From assembly GCF_963518785.1 (NCBI RefSeq), contig NZ_CAUQKJ010000001.1:186001-250000 (forward strand): DNA of 64,000 bases, written 5' to 3'. The translations under genes were made by a program, and so were the position numbers. Positions 18,969 to 28,303 of the stretch are shown here, in pieces. Every line of letters starts with the position of its first letter. The stretch's first letter is position 1. Source of the DNA: an uncultured Campylobacter sp. GTDB taxonomy: Bacteria; Campylobacterota; Campylobacteria; Campylobacterales; Campylobacteraceae. Under the pieces are notes generated by a model. The model was not told the DNA's origin, did not search any database, and saw nothing but the letters and a program-made list of their open reading frames with translations.

Positions 18969-19655
18969 TCATAACCGCATAAAGCCGTCGTCGTAGCTGC
19001 CCTCTAGCTTGCGGCGCATGTCCTCGCGCCATTTTGGCTTAAGCGTCGTAAGCCGGTTAAATTTTGCTAACAGCCCTTCATTGATACGCTCGCCGTAAAA
19101 TAGACGGTTGAGCTCCATCACGCTCATCATAGCGGGGTCGCGCTCTACGACGTAGATCTCGTCGCCCGCGCGGCACGAGCCCGCCTCTAGCACGCGGTAG
19201 TACCAGCCGGTAAGTCCGCTGCGCGCGATCTCCGCCGTCATCTCCGCGTTGCCCCAGCGCATCGAGAGCTTGTAGCAGGGCTTGCGCGGCTGGCTTACTT
19301 GCAGTACCAGCGAGCCTATGCGGTGCACATCGCCGATGCATACGTTTTGCTCGTGTAGTCCGCTGATCGTGAGGTTTTCGCCCATTGCGCCGTAGGCTAG
19401 ATTTTTAAGCCCCAAAAACCTCTCCCACGCGGCGTAATTTTGCAGCGAGTTGGCAAAAATTGCCTTTTCCTCTCCGCCGTGATGCAGCGTGTCGGCTACC
19501 GCGTCGCCCTCGAATCCAAGCTCATTCGCGCGCACTTCACCCGCTCTAGCTTGCTTGAATATCGCCGTCTGCCAGCGCCTTTTTAGAGGCTGCGTGGCGC
19601 GCTCGTCGCCGTAAGCGTGCGGTTGCCCGGTCAGCAATGCCTTTAAAACGGGCAT
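18969..19655 (-). CDS. MOSC domain protein, YiiM-like
   Basis: 228 residues. The MOSC core is visible: KALLTGQPHAYG at the start, LGFEGDAVADTLHHGGEEKA (the conserved GDxxxDxxxHGG-type motif), GENLTISGLHEQNVCIGDV, and QVSQPRKPCYKLSMRW with the conserved cysteine. MOSC domains bind sulfur or molybdenum cofactor; YiiM-type proteins reduce N-hydroxylated substrates such as 6-N-hydroxylaminopurine, drawing electrons from a reductase. The C-terminal part carries the YiiM 3-alpha extension (ELNRLFYGERINEGLLAKF). Monocistronic. Relevance to the molybdenum enzyme FdhF in this window is only suggestive. Confidence 0.83.
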   Translation of the reverse strand: MPVLKALLTGQPHAYGDERATQPLKRRWQTAIFKQARAGEVRANELGFEGDAVADTLHHGGEEKAIFANSLQNYAAWERFLGLKNLAYGAMGENLTISGLHEQNVCIGDVHRIGSLVLQVSQPRKPCYKLSMRWGNAEMTAEIARSGLTGWYYRVLEAGSCRAGDEIYVVERDPAMMSVMELNRLFYGERINEGLLAKFNRLTTLKPKWREDMRRKLEGSYDDGFMRL

Positions 19656-19759
19656 TTTTCGCTCCTTAAAATTTGCATGCGTTCTCCTTAAATCATAAAA
19701 TTTAGGCTAGGATTTTAGCTAGAAAAGAATTTTAAAATTCTAAATTTTACAGCGATTTT

Positions 19760-19795
19760 GCGCTAAATTTCAAGTGCGGGCTTGAAATTTAGCGC
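19760..19795. repeat. Perfect 15-bp inverted repeat behind the symporter gene
   Basis: GCGCTAAATTTCAAG (19760-19774) pairs perfectly with CTTGAAATTTAGCGC (19781-19795) across a 6-base loop, 7 bases beyond the symporter stop. There is no T-run on either side, so a classic terminator is doubtful; it may still act as a transcript-end hairpin. Confidence 0.5.
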
Positions 19796-19801
19796 GCGGC
19801 G

Positions 19802-21214
19802 TTATTTGTAGTCGTTCGCGTCGTAGCTTTTGCCGTCGTTAAAGTCGCTCAAAAGCCGCACGACGACGGGGCTAAGTAGGATGATCGCGATTAAGTTGGG
19901 GATCACCATCAGTCCGTTAAACATATCGGCTAGCCCCCAGACTAGGTCGATCTTTTGCACGCTTCCTATGAATACGAATGCGACGACTAAAATTTGCAAG
20001 AGCTTGACGAATTTTGCGCCTAGGAGGTATCGCACGTTGATTTCGGCGAAATAATACCAGCCCAAAATCGTAGTAAATGCGAAGAAAAACAGGCAGATCG
20101 CCACGAAGCCGTAGCCGCCGCTACGACCCAAAATTTGCGATCCGAAGGCTTCTTGCACCAGCGAGATGCCCGAAAATACCGCCTTGCCGTTTTCGAAGGT
20201 GACTACGTCAGTGCTAAGCACCACAAAAACGGTGATGTTAAGCACGATAAAGGTATCGACGAAAACGCCCATTATGCCGAGCACGGCTTGATCTACGGGG
20301 TGTTTGACGTTCGCTGCGGCGTGTGCGTGCGGCGTCGAGCCCATGCCCGCTTCGTTTGAAAAGAGCCCGCGCGCGATGCCGTATCTCATCGCAGTAGCGA
20401 TCGTAGCGCCCGTAGCGCCGCCCCAGGCAGCGGATGGATCGAACGCGGCTTTGAATATCAGCGCGATGACGGATGGAATTTTATCGAAATTTGAGCCGAT
20501 GATGACGAGACCCACCAGCACGTAGCAGATCGCCATTAGCGGCACGACCTTTTCGGCTACGCGCGCGATCGCTTTGACGCCGCCGAAAAAGATGACGCAG
20601 CAGATGAGTGCTAAGGCTGCGCCGCTCACCCACTTTGGGATTCCAAATGCGCCGCTAAAGCCGTCTGAGATGGAGTTTGCCTGCACCATATTACCCATGA
20701 AGCCCAAAGCAAAGATGATGGCTAGCGCAAAAAACGCCGCTAAAGGCTTGGCAAAGGGGCTTTTAAGTCCGCGGCTGATGTAAAACGCGGGCCCTCCGAT
20801 CATATGTCCGCTATTGTCCTTGGTACGGTAAATTTGAGCTAGGCAGATCTCGGCAAAATTCGTCGCCATGCCTAAAAACGCCGCGCACCACATCCAAAAT
20901 ATCGCGCCCGGCCCGCCCATCACTAACGCGGTGCTGGCGCCGACGAGGTTGCCCGTACCGACCTGCGCGGCGATCGCCGTGGCGACGGCTTGGAACGAGC
21001 TCATGCCGCTTTTGCCCGCAGCCGCGCCGTGCAGAGAGAAGTTGCCGAAAAGCTTGCGCGCGCCCATTTTAAATTTAAAAATCTGCACCAGGTGCAAGCG
21101 CACCGTAAAATACGCGCCGGTACCGCAAAGTAGGGCGATTAGAAAGTACGGACCCCACAAAAAGGAGTTGATTGCGTCAATTGTGGCAGTGAGTTTGTCG
21201 AGAAAATTTTGCAT
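19802..21214 (-). CDS. Sodium:alanine (AGCS) symporter
   Basis: 470 residues with about eleven membrane helices. AGCS family signatures are present: the N-terminal FLWGPYFLIALLCGTGAYFT, the SSFQAVATAIAAQVGTGNLV motif around residues 75-95 which forms part of the substrate site, GGPGAIFWMWCAAFLGMATN, and ATAMRYGIARGLFSNEAGMG. These carriers take up alanine or glycine with Na+ across the inner membrane. ATG has a weak SD. Monocistronic, with a strong inverted repeat just after its stop. Confidence 0.9.
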   Translation of the reverse strand: MQNFLDKLTATIDAINSFLWGPYFLIALLCGTGAYFTVRLHLVQIFKFKMGARKLFGNFSLHGAAAGKSGMSSFQAVATAIAAQVGTGNLVGASTALVMGGPGAIFWMWCAAFLGMATNFAEICLAQIYRTKDNSGHMIGGPAFYISRGLKSPFAKPLAAFFALAIIFALGFMGNMVQANSISDGFSGAFGIPKWVSGAALALICCVIFFGGVKAIARVAEKVVPLMAICYVLVGLVIIGSNFDKIPSVIALIFKAAFDPSAAWGGATGATIATAMRYGIARGLFSNEAGMGSTPHAHAAANVKHPVDQAVLGIMGVFVDTFIVLNITVFVVLSTDVVTFENGKAVFSGISLVQEAFGSQILGRSGGYGFVAICLFFFAFTTILGWYYFAEINVRYLLGAKFVKLLQILVVAFVFIGSVQKIDLVWGLADMFNGLMVIPNLIAIILLSPVVVRLLSDFNDGKSYDANDYK

Positions 21215-21445
21215 GATCTTTTCCGTGAATTTAAGATGCGAAAATATATTTTAAAAACTCTTAAATTCCTATAAATCGAGAGAAATTTAAGCGAAATTTT
21301 AAAGCGTTTTTATAATTTTACTCAAGCATTAAGCAAAGCGGTATGTGCCGTTTGCTCTGCATGCCAGCCTGCCAGATAAGCAGCTTAGAATTCGCGCCTT
21401 AGCTGTCGAAATTTGCAAAGCAATCAACTGAAATTTTAAGCCTTA

Positions 21446-22276
21446 TTATTCATCACCGCCGATTTTGAAAACGAACATCTTGCACGCATTGCAAAAGGCG
21501 GGAATCAGGCTAAATAGGCGCCCTTTGAGGCTCCAGTGGCTTTTATACATTTTTAGCATCGCGGCCTCCCTGACGAATCTGATATGCGCGCTATCCCAGC
21601 CCTGCACCTCCGCGCCGCCGCCGATGCCCATTTTAAAGGGTGCGTTTTGCATATGTTTCATCGCGTCGTGGCGCTTGCTATCGAATTTCTTTACCGAAAA
21701 ATCGCTCATGAAGTCGCTCAGCACGTAGCCGCGGAATTTTTGTGCAAGCGCGATAAAAAATTTCTTAAATTCCTCTTTCTCAAAATACATACTCACGCCC
21801 TCTAAGATGAAGATGTAGCCCGCGCTGCCGTGCTTTGCGACTAGCTCGTCCATCCACGAGGGATCCAGCATCGAGTAGGGCAGACTGAAGTTATTCTTTG
21901 CTTTGGGCAGTAGTGCGTCGCGCACGGCGATGACGTCGGGCAGATCGAGGTCGTAAAATAGGGCGCTCGGTAGGGCGCTCTGGAGCCTAAGCGGGCGGGT
22001 GTCGAGCCCGGCGCCGAGCTGCACGATGATAGGGCGATCAAATTCTTTAGCTAGCCGCAGCGTCTCGTCGTCAAAAAATTTCGCGCGGATCACCGTGCCC
22101 GTTTTGCTAAGGCGCGCGTCGTCGAATTTTGCAAAATCATAATCGATCTGCTCTACGACGGCGCTTGAAAAGGGATCGTTTAGAATCGGATCCTTGTCTT
22201 TGAAATCCAAGTGGCGCATATAGACGTTGATCAGCAGCGTTTCGGAGACGTTATCTTTAAAATTTAACTTTTGCAT
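21446..22276 (-). CDS. LCM/PPM-type SAM-dependent methyltransferase
   Basis: 276 residues of the leucine carboxyl methyltransferase-like (Ppm1/TcmP) family. Landmarks: VSETLLINVYMRHLDFKD, the SAM-binding VQLGAGLDTRPLRL, LFYDLDLPDVIAVRDALLP, the ILEGVSMYFEKEEFKKFF motif, and GWDSAHIRFVREA. Bacterial members methylate carboxyl or O groups of small molecules; the substrate here is unknown. It is read away from the Crp/Fnr gene across a 353-base divergent region and is not part of an obvious operon. Confidence 0.8.
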   Translation of the reverse strand: MQKLNFKDNVSETLLINVYMRHLDFKDKDPILNDPFSSAVVEQIDYDFAKFDDARLSKTGTVIRAKFFDDETLRLAKEFDRPIIVQLGAGLDTRPLRLQSALPSALFYDLDLPDVIAVRDALLPKAKNNFSLPYSMLDPSWMDELVAKHGSAGYIFILEGVSMYFEKEEFKKFFIALAQKFRGYVLSDFMSDFSVKKFDSKRHDAMKHMQNAPFKMGIGGGAEVQGWDSAHIRFVREAAMLKMYKSHWSLKGRLFSLIPAFCNACKMFVFKIGGDE

Positions 22277-22629
22277 AAGGCTCCCTCTCTTGCGGTATCG
22301 TCGCGAGCAAATGCCGCTTATTTTTAATATGCATTATTATATCCTTGCTAAATAAAATTTCAATAAAATGATATGAAATTTTATTTAGAGGTAGAATTGT
22401 AAATTCGCGCCGCGGGTTTTGGCTATAATATTGCCACGTAAAGCTCAATTAATTTTTGAAATTTTACGCGATGCAAAGCGCGGGTAAAATTTAGAATTTT
22501 AAAAGCTATAAAATTTATTAGCTTAGGCGACCTAGATGCGCAGCCATAGTGCGGATGGTAAATTTAATCCGCGCAGCTTTATCTTTGTCTAAATATTTCA
22601 TTGTATAATTCTTAGCTTTTGGAGGTTAT
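22277..22629. promoter_or_regulatory. Divergent control region with inverted repeat and two -10 boxes
   Basis: AAATAAAATTTCA (22350-22362) and TGAAATTTTATTT (22374-22386) form a perfect 13-bp inverted repeat with an 11-base loop. Plus-strand TATAAT boxes stand at 22434-22439 and 22605-22610; the second is 19 bases before the regulator ATG and probably drives it with a very short leader. The first has no gene within 190 bases. Confidence 0.45.
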
Positions 22630-23268
22630 ATGGAAAAATCGCGGCTGGGACTACTGCAAACCGAGGCTATCGCCACGCTTAGCGACGAGGAGCTTGCAAT
22701 GTTCGAGCACCAAGTCATCAAAAAAGGCTATGTTTTTTATAGCGAGGCGCCTAAAGTTTTTATTTTTAAAAGCGGACAGGCGAAGCTTTCGTTTTTTGAA
22801 GACGGCGAGGAATTCATCATCAACTACCTAAACAAGGACAATATCACTATTCTTAATGAAATTTGCGCGCTTGAGTTTTTAGAGGACAGCGAGATTTACA
22901 CGATCGATGCGAGCGGACTAGGGGAGATCTTGGCAAATCGCAGCTTTTGCGAGGCATATATAAAAATTTTAACAGAGATAATTCTGCTGCAGCGCAAAAT
23001 CACACGCTCTATACTTTTTGAAAATGCAAAAGGGCGCATCGCGAGCTTTTTGATCGAGCTTGCAAACGAGCAGAATTTTCATCAAAATGGCTACAAATAC
23101 GTCTTTTTACCCTTTTCGCTAAAGGTGCTTTCATCCTTCGTAGGGCTCAAGCGTCAAAGCGCGAGTACCGCGTTTAACGAGCTTGTAAAAGATAACGTAA
23201 TTCAAAAAATCAGTCAGCACGAGTTTTTGATCCTAGACTACGACAGATTGCTTAGCTACTGTGTTTAA
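22630..23268 (+). CDS. Crp/Fnr-family transcription regulator
   Basis: 212 residues. An N-terminal cyclic-nucleotide-binding-like beta barrel (residues about 15-115; KGYVFYSEAPKVFIFKSGQA) is followed by a dimer helix (about 118-145) and a C-terminal winged helix (about 160-205; LSSFVGLKRQSASTAFNELV). Aligned by eye with E. coli CRP, Arg180 is kept, Glu181 is Gln and Arg185 is Thr, so its half-site should differ from TGTGA. No FNR-type N-terminal cysteine cluster is present. GGAGG sits 4 bases before the ATG. It converges on the hyf-focA operon, which makes it the best candidate regulator of that system; see the dyad at 34027-34042. Confidence 0.82.
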   Translation: MEKSRLGLLQTEAIATLSDEELAMFEHQVIKKGYVFYSEAPKVFIFKSGQAKLSFFEDGEEFIINYLNKDNITILNEICALEFLEDSEIYTIDASGLGEILANRSFCEAYIKILTEIILLQRKITRSILFENAKGRIASFLIELANEQNFHQNGYKYVFLPFSLKVLSSFVGLKRQSASTAFNELVKDNVIQKISQHEFLILDYDRLLSYCV

Positions 23269-23490
23269 GCTCGGGCTAGAGTTTTTAAAGCATTTATGCG
23301 GCTTACGTTACGGCTTAAGCGCGAAATTTTGTCTAAAGTCAAGGCGCAGGATTTTACCTAGATTTACAGCGTAAAATTTTTATCAAGAGCTTGGTTTTGG
23401 AATTTCATCCCGAATTTCGCTTAGGATTTCGTCTAAAATTTTGGATCGAACGAAATTTTATGTATGAGAATTTTTAAAATTTAAGAAATT

Positions 23491-23516
23491 AAAAATGCGC
23501 GGCAAAGTGCCGCGCC
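23491..23516 (-). terminator. Rho-independent terminator of the hyf-focA operon
   Basis: On the minus strand GCGCGGCA, a 3-base loop, then TGCCGCGC (23508-23515 with 23497-23504) is a perfect 8-bp GC-rich stem, followed by ATTTTTAATTT. It lies 35 bases past the focA stop. Confidence 0.85.
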
Positions 23517-23550
23517 ATATTTTGTTTATATCGTGCTGAAGAGCGATAGA

Positions 23551-24414
23551 TTAGTCTTTCTTTTTCGTATCGTATTTATTGACCATAAATCCGACCAAGC
23601 CTACTAAAAATAGACCGCCGCAGATGTTGCCTAGCGTAACCGGGATCATATTTTTAACGATGAAATTTCCCCAGTTTATTGAATCTATTTGAGCCGCCGT
23701 TACACCGTGAAGCGAGCTTGCAAGAGCATTTACATCGCCACCAGCAGCTGCTAAATAGTGGCCTTTAGCGATGATACCTTCAGTTAGGATAAACATATTT
23801 GCCACGCAGTGTTCCATCGAGCAAGCTACGAATGCGCCGATCATCCACATAATTGCAAAGAATTTACCCGATAGATTGCTCTCGCTGGTTGCAGTCCAGA
23901 TAGACATACATACAAACACGTTACAAAAAATTCCGCGGATGAATAGCTCATGAAAAGGCGCGTTTATTTTGCCTGCTGCTGCAGGAATGAAGTGCTGCAA
24001 GATGTAACCGTCATATTTAAGCGGAAGTCCTGAGTAATAATACATATACGCGATTAACGCGCCGCCTACGAAGTTAAAGCACCAAACGATAGCCCAATAG
24101 CCGATAGTTTTACCTAGCGGTAATTTGCCATCGGCAGCAGGCACACCCGTTAAAACAGAGCTGGTAAATAGATGCCCACCGTAAAAAACCACCATCATCA
24201 GACCGCAGCTAAAGGTAATACCTCCGATGAAATTCGATAAGCCAATAGATTGCTTTTCAGCCATTCCGACGGTCGAGTGAGCCCAGAAAATATCGCCCAT
24301 AGCGATTGCAGCGCCCGCCATTATAGCTAGAAAAATTATGCTAATTAGCGGGGTATGCGCTTTGTGTTGCATCGAACTAGATACCGCTTGTGCGGTTTCT
24401 GCAGGATTTAACAT
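23551..24414 (-). CDS. focA: Formate/nitrite transporter (FocA type)
   Basis: 287 residues, six membrane helices of the FNT family. Motifs: FIGGITFSCGLMMVVFYGGHLFTSS (usual N-terminal FNT signature, first lines around residues 42-67) and the NWGNFIVKNMIPVTLGNICGG segment near the end, with the pore half-helices. FNT pentamers pass formate or nitrite with H+ across the inner membrane. It is the last gene of the hyf operon, abutting hycI (next base after its stop), and a strong terminator follows, so formate import or export is the expected role. Confidence 0.9.
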   Translation of the reverse strand: MLNPAETAQAVSSSMQHKAHTPLISIIFLAIMAGAAIAMGDIFWAHSTVGMAEKQSIGLSNFIGGITFSCGLMMVVFYGGHLFTSSVLTGVPAADGKLPLGKTIGYWAIVWCFNFVGGALIAYMYYYSGLPLKYDGYILQHFIPAAAGKINAPFHELFIRGIFCNVFVCMSIWTATSESNLSGKFFAIMWMIGAFVACSMEHCVANMFILTEGIIAKGHYLAAAGGDVNALASSLHGVTAAQIDSINWGNFIVKNMIPVTLGNICGGLFLVGLVGFMVNKYDTKKKD

Positions 24415-24870
24415 TTACTCCTCCTCATTTAAATTTGAATCAATTTCTAAGATACGCTCATAAGCTTTTTGCGCGCTTTTTTTTGCGCTCTCGCTTAGCC
24501 CTTCTTTAAAATCAAGGACGTTATCGAGCAACACGCTAATGCCCAAAAACAGCGTCTTTGGGCAAATTTTGCGCAGATAGCTTAGAAGCACCGGCGTAGG
24601 TAGGTTATGCGTCGAGTATATGTAGTCGCGATCATTACTAAGATCAAAGAATTCTATCTTATCCTCATCAAAGCCGCTCATTGCATCTACTACGATTAGA
24701 ATTTCAGGGGCGAATTCCCTAAGGGCTGCAAATTCGTTTTCGGGCACATCCTGCCCGTAAAAAACGCGCCAGTCCTTTAGGTTCGCCTCGACTATTCGCC
24801 CTGTTTCATTGCCCACGTCGTCGTCACCGCGAAGGGGATTGCCGATACAAAGCAACGCCTTTCGCATCAA
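24415..24870 (-). CDS. hycI: Hydrogenase maturation endopeptidase, HycI type
   Basis: 151 residues, family length. Ni-probing acidic/His residues are in place: Asp16-18 in GNPLRGDDDVG, Asp62 in VVDAMSG and His88 in STHNLP. The peptidase cuts the C-terminal tail of the [NiFe]-hydrogenase large subunit once nickel is inserted, here presumably HyfG, whose DPCYSC motif is followed by a 37-residue tail. ATGA overlap with hycH upstream; focA begins directly after the stop. Confidence 0.88.
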   Translation of the reverse strand: MMRKALLCIGNPLRGDDDVGNETGRIVEANLKDWRVFYGQDVPENEFAALREFAPEILIVVDAMSGFDEDKIEFFDLSNDRDYIYSTHNLPTPVLLSYLRKICPKTLFLGISVLLDNVLDFKEGLSESAKKSAQKAYERILEIDSNLNEEE

Positions 24871-25211
24871 AAATCCTTCCTTAGCACGAAGTATCCTTCG
24901 CGCATATTTTTTAGCAGATCTTTAAGCTCACATTCGCAAAGCTGAGGGATTAGCTTGGCTGCGTGCTCGGCAAAAATTTCAATCTCGAAATACTTGCTTA
25001 GGTTACCGATCTTAAATTTAACATAGTCGCCCGAGTTCTCGATGATGCGTTTAAATTCTTCATCGTCTATCTCAAGCACCTTTTCGCTAAAATCGATCGT
25101 ACCTACGCCATGACCGACGCAGGTGGAAAAAACCTTGATATCCTTTAGCTCTTTAGGTAAATTTTCGTTTTCGTCCATATGCCGCTTTGTAAGCTTAAAA
25201 ACCTCAATCAT
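24867..25211 (-). CDS. hycH: HycH/HyfJ-like formate hydrogenlyase accessory protein
   Basis: 114 residues. It fits the HycH family by size, position and the segment IKVFSTCVGHGVGTIDFSEK, which resembles the central motif of E. coli HycH (GHHxGVID). HycH and its Hyf counterpart HyfJ are needed to assemble the formate hydrogenlyase large subunit and are not part of the final complex. Shares ATGA overlaps with hyfI upstream and hycI downstream. Identification is mainly by context. Confidence 0.72.
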   Translation of the reverse strand: MIEVFKLTKRHMDENENLPKELKDIKVFSTCVGHGVGTIDFSEKVLEIDDEEFKRIIENSGDYVKFKIGNLSKYFEIEIFAEHAAKLIPQLCECELKDLLKNMREGYFVLRKDF

Positions 25212-26032
25212 CGTTTACTCCAGACCTCTTTTTGCGGATCGATTTTAAATTCCTCCGCAGCGCGGGCATATTTTAGATACACGTCGTTGTGTAATAGCGC
25301 CATGCACTCCGCGTATCTAGGATCCTCTTCGGTGTGGATAGCGTTAAGTAGAGCCTCGCGAGAAGCTTTTGGATCGTGAACGTCAGATGAGGTTTTGATC
25401 GCATCCATATATTTTGCGAATAGAACTCTTCCAAAAATATAGCTCATCAGCCTTTTTGCCTCGGCTTGCAAGTCGCGCTCGAATAAAATATCGCCGATAA
25501 CTGAACTCTTAACCGGTGGCGGAAGAGTGCTATCTTGCTCGTAGCTCTTCTTTTGAAGCTTTTGATCGATGATGCCAAGCGCCATGCCAAGACCATAGAT
25601 GATGCTAGCAGGATGCGGAGGGCAGCCGGGGATATAAACATCTACCGGTACAATCTTATCGATGCCACTCCATACGCTATATGCGTCATGAAAAATTCCA
25701 CCAGTGCTTCCGCAGGCTCCGAGAGCTACTACGATCTTTGGATCAGGCGCAGCCTCATAAGCGCGGAGCAGCGGATAATACATCTGTCGAGTAACCGGAC
25801 CGGTGCAGACTAAGATATCTGCGTGGCGAGGGTTAGCTACGAGTTTAAATCCGAAGCGCTCCGGATCCCACATCGGCGTGATAGAAGCAAAAATTTCGAT
25901 TTCACAGCCGTTGCAACTTCCGCAGTCGATACGATAAACGCTGAAGCTTCGTTTGATATTTTTCAAAAGCTCCAATTTTGCGGTTAGATCGTTTGCGTTT
26001 TTAATATTTTCGGGGACTTGATACAAACTCAT
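25208..26032 (-). CDS. hyfI: Hydrogenase-4 small subunit HyfI (NuoB-like)
   Basis: 274 residues from the ATG at 26032, chosen because it shares ATGA with the hyfH stop and is preceded by GAGGAGG; a longer frame adds 19 unlikely residues. NuoB/HycG-type cysteines are visible: DCGSCNGCEIEIFA, the VVALGACGSTGG and YIPGCPPHPAS motifs, together binding the [4Fe-4S] cluster next to the Ni-Fe site. It passes electrons between the ferredoxin-like subunits and HyfG. The C-terminal part (residues 160 on) is longer than in E. coli HycG. Confidence 0.9.
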   Translation of the reverse strand: MSLYQVPENIKNANDLTAKLELLKNIKRSFSVYRIDCGSCNGCEIEIFASITPMWDPERFGFKLVANPRHADILVCTGPVTRQMYYPLLRAYEAAPDPKIVVALGACGSTGGIFHDAYSVWSGIDKIVPVDVYIPGCPPHPASIIYGLGMALGIIDQKLQKKSYEQDSTLPPPVKSSVIGDILFERDLQAEAKRLMSYIFGRVLFAKYMDAIKTSSDVHDPKASREALLNAIHTEEDPRYAECMALLHNDVYLKYARAAEEFKIDPQKEVWSKR

Positions 26033-26568
26033 TTTATTGCCTCCTCTATACCTTTGGTCACTCTTTCGACCGCTTGAGCTTTTTTGCATTCAGGACAGAT
26101 ATAGAGATATTTTTTAGCTTCTTCTAATCTGCCTGGGAGCAAATTTGCAGTACTTAACTTTTCTAGCGTGTAATTGATGAGCCTTTTTGGGGTCATCGGC
26201 TTGCCGCAGCAGCTGCATTTCTCCATCTCAAGCTCGCCGTGTTGGATAAGCGCGCTTTTATCAAATTTTACCGCTAGCTCAAAGCTATTGCCTAGCCTTA
26301 CCGCTCCCGTAGGGCATACCTCGTCGCAGCGACCGCAAAATATGCAGCGCCCACAGTCAAATTCCCAAATTAATTTGGTTTGAGCTTCATTCATCTTAAG
26401 CTCGATCGCATTGGATGGGCAGGCGATACCGCATGCAGCACAGCCTATGCAAAGCTCATAGGTGTATTCAGGTTGCCCGCGAAAATTCTCGGGCACGATG
26501 TATGGCTCAAACGGATAAGCATAGGTCGCCTTACCATATTTTTCGGTAATGTCGAATAATTTCATCAT
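26029..26568 (-). CDS. hyfH: Hydrogenase-4 ferredoxin subunit HyfH
   Basis: 179 residues with two classic [4Fe-4S] motifs, CIGCAACGIACPSNAIEL (around residues 41-58) and CGRCIFCGRCDEVCPTGAV (about 72-90). A further CSCCGKP ... CPEC set near residues 118-160 suggests another metal site, as in HycF. It bridges electron flow from the formate dehydrogenase side to the hydrogenase small subunit. ATGA overlaps on both sides (hyfG stop, hyfI start). Confidence 0.9.
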   Translation of the reverse strand: MMKLFDITEKYGKATYAYPFEPYIVPENFRGQPEYTYELCIGCAACGIACPSNAIELKMNEAQTKLIWEFDCGRCIFCGRCDEVCPTGAVRLGNSFELAVKFDKSALIQHGELEMEKCSCCGKPMTPKRLINYTLEKLSTANLLPGRLEEAKKYLYICPECKKAQAVERVTKGIEEAIK

Positions 26569-28301
26569 CTTAAATCCTTTTTGCTAACCTTGCCGTCTTG
26601 GCAAAATTTCTTAAGGTCTTTTTCGGTTAGAATTTTACTCTTTCCGCTATTAATATCGACTAAAGTTACGCGCTCGGTGCATGAGTAGCACGGATCCATC
26701 GAGCATACGATTAGCGCCGCATCGGAGATGTTATTTCCGCGGAATTGAAATCGCAAGCTCGGCCAGTTGTTATACGTAGCGGCGCGACATCTCCAGCGGT
26801 AAACCTTCTGAGCGTTTCCTTGCATGATCCAGTGGACGTTTTCGCCGCGTGGTGCTTCGTCGTGACCTAAAGCGTAGTTTTCCGGTCTGATCATAGTCTG
26901 TGGATCGATCATTATCGGAGTTTGCGGCATTTGATGCAAGCACTGCCTGATGATGTGGATCGATTGTTTAAGCTCTTTATATCTTACGACTTCGCGGCTG
27001 AATACATCGCCACCGTGCTCTACGGCTACTTCGAATTCTATCTTGTTGAAGAAATCATAAGGGTGATCGTAGCGGTTGTCGCGTTTAAAACCGGAAGCTC
27101 TCATATTCGGACCTACCGGGCTGAAATCGCGCGCCACTTTGCGATCTAATACGCCCACACCTTTCCAGCGACCGATTTGGCGTTTATCCTCCATAACGGC
27201 GTCCCAAATTTCAGAAATTTGAACGTCAAGTTTATTAATGATCTCGATGCTCTTGCGAATTTCATTGTCGGTCATATCGCGGCGAAGTCCGCCCATAATG
27301 ACATTGCCGTAGGTCTTGCGGCCGCCGGTTACGAGCTGAGCTAGCTCCATGGAGTATTCGCGCACCCTAAAGATATGCATAAAGGCGTTATAGTTACCCG
27401 TTACCTCGCAGGCTAGACCGATATTTAAAAGATGGCTGTGAAGGCGCTCGATCTCAAGGCAGATGACGCGGATGGCTTGCGCACGAAGCGGAATTTCAAG
27501 CTTGATGGCTTTCTCCGCTGCTTCAATACATGCAATCGCGTGAGCGTAGCCGCAAATTCCGCAGACGCGCTCTGCTAAATAGCCCATCTGATCGTAATTC
27601 ATTCGGTTTTCAGCTAGCTTCTCCATACCGCGGTGCTGATAAAACAAGCGGTAGTCCGCATCAATAATCTCATCGCCGTCGCAAAATAGTCTAAAGTGTC
27701 CCGGCTCATCGCTCGTTACGTGAAGAGGTCCAAGCGGAACATCTACTACGCCGTCGCCGCTAGGAAATAAAAACTCTGCATTAGGCTCGTCTTTATGATC
27801 TACAGGATCGGGCCTATAGCGATAGTCCATCGCATCTTTGCGAAGTGGATGAAGCCCATCCGGCCAATCGTCGCTTAGCACTAAACGGCGTTTATCAGGC
27901 AAACCCTCAGCGATTAAACCGAACATATCGAAGGCTTCTCTTTCGTACCATACGCAAGCAGGCACTAAAGGAGTAACCGACGGGAATGTAGGATCCGATC
28001 CAGGAATTAGCGTCCTAACGGTGATGAAGCATTTATCCTCTGCGGCGAAATCCTCCGCTTCGGTCATCTTTCCACCTTCCATAGATATCGCATAATAAAG
28101 CGCGAAATTTCCGTTTAGCTCGCGCTCATCGTTAGGGATCATCGTGCTGATAAAACCGCCGATGTCATAATATAGCGTCTTAACCGCAAGCGGCAGATCA
28201 TTTCTATCCACTAAAACGGTGATTTGATCCTCGGCTTGGCGGGTAACTTCTAAGACCTTGACTTTGGTCTTTAAAATTTCTATAAATTTATCGCCTCTCA
28301 T
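26565..28301 (-). CDS. hyfG: Hydrogenase-4 large subunit HyfG
   Basis: 578 residues, a fusion of a NuoC-like part (1-170) and a NuoD/large-subunit part, as in HycE/HyfG. Nickel ligands: CGIC at 247-250 in RVCGICGYAHAIAC and CYSC at 538-541 in DPCYSCTERVTLV. A 37-residue tail after the last cysteine is the likely substrate of HycI. This subunit carries the Ni-Fe centre where protons are reduced to H2. Starts 2 bases before hyfF ends its reading and overlaps hyfH by ATGA. Motifs are complete, so an active hydrogenase is expected. Confidence 0.93.
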   Translation of the reverse strand: MRGDKFIEILKTKVKVLEVTRQAEDQITVLVDRNDLPLAVKTLYYDIGGFISTMIPNDERELNGNFALYYAISMEGGKMTEAEDFAAEDKCFITVRTLIPGSDPTFPSVTPLVPACVWYEREAFDMFGLIAEGLPDKRRLVLSDDWPDGLHPLRKDAMDYRYRPDPVDHKDEPNAEFLFPSGDGVVDVPLGPLHVTSDEPGHFRLFCDGDEIIDADYRLFYQHRGMEKLAENRMNYDQMGYLAERVCGICGYAHAIACIEAAEKAIKLEIPLRAQAIRVICLEIERLHSHLLNIGLACEVTGNYNAFMHIFRVREYSMELAQLVTGGRKTYGNVIMGGLRRDMTDNEIRKSIEIINKLDVQISEIWDAVMEDKRQIGRWKGVGVLDRKVARDFSPVGPNMRASGFKRDNRYDHPYDFFNKIEFEVAVEHGGDVFSREVVRYKELKQSIHIIRQCLHQMPQTPIMIDPQTMIRPENYALGHDEAPRGENVHWIMQGNAQKVYRWRCRAATYNNWPSLRFQFRGNNISDAALIVCSMDPCYSCTERVTLVDINSGKSKILTEKDLKKFCQDGKVSKKDLR

Positions 28302-28303
28302 TT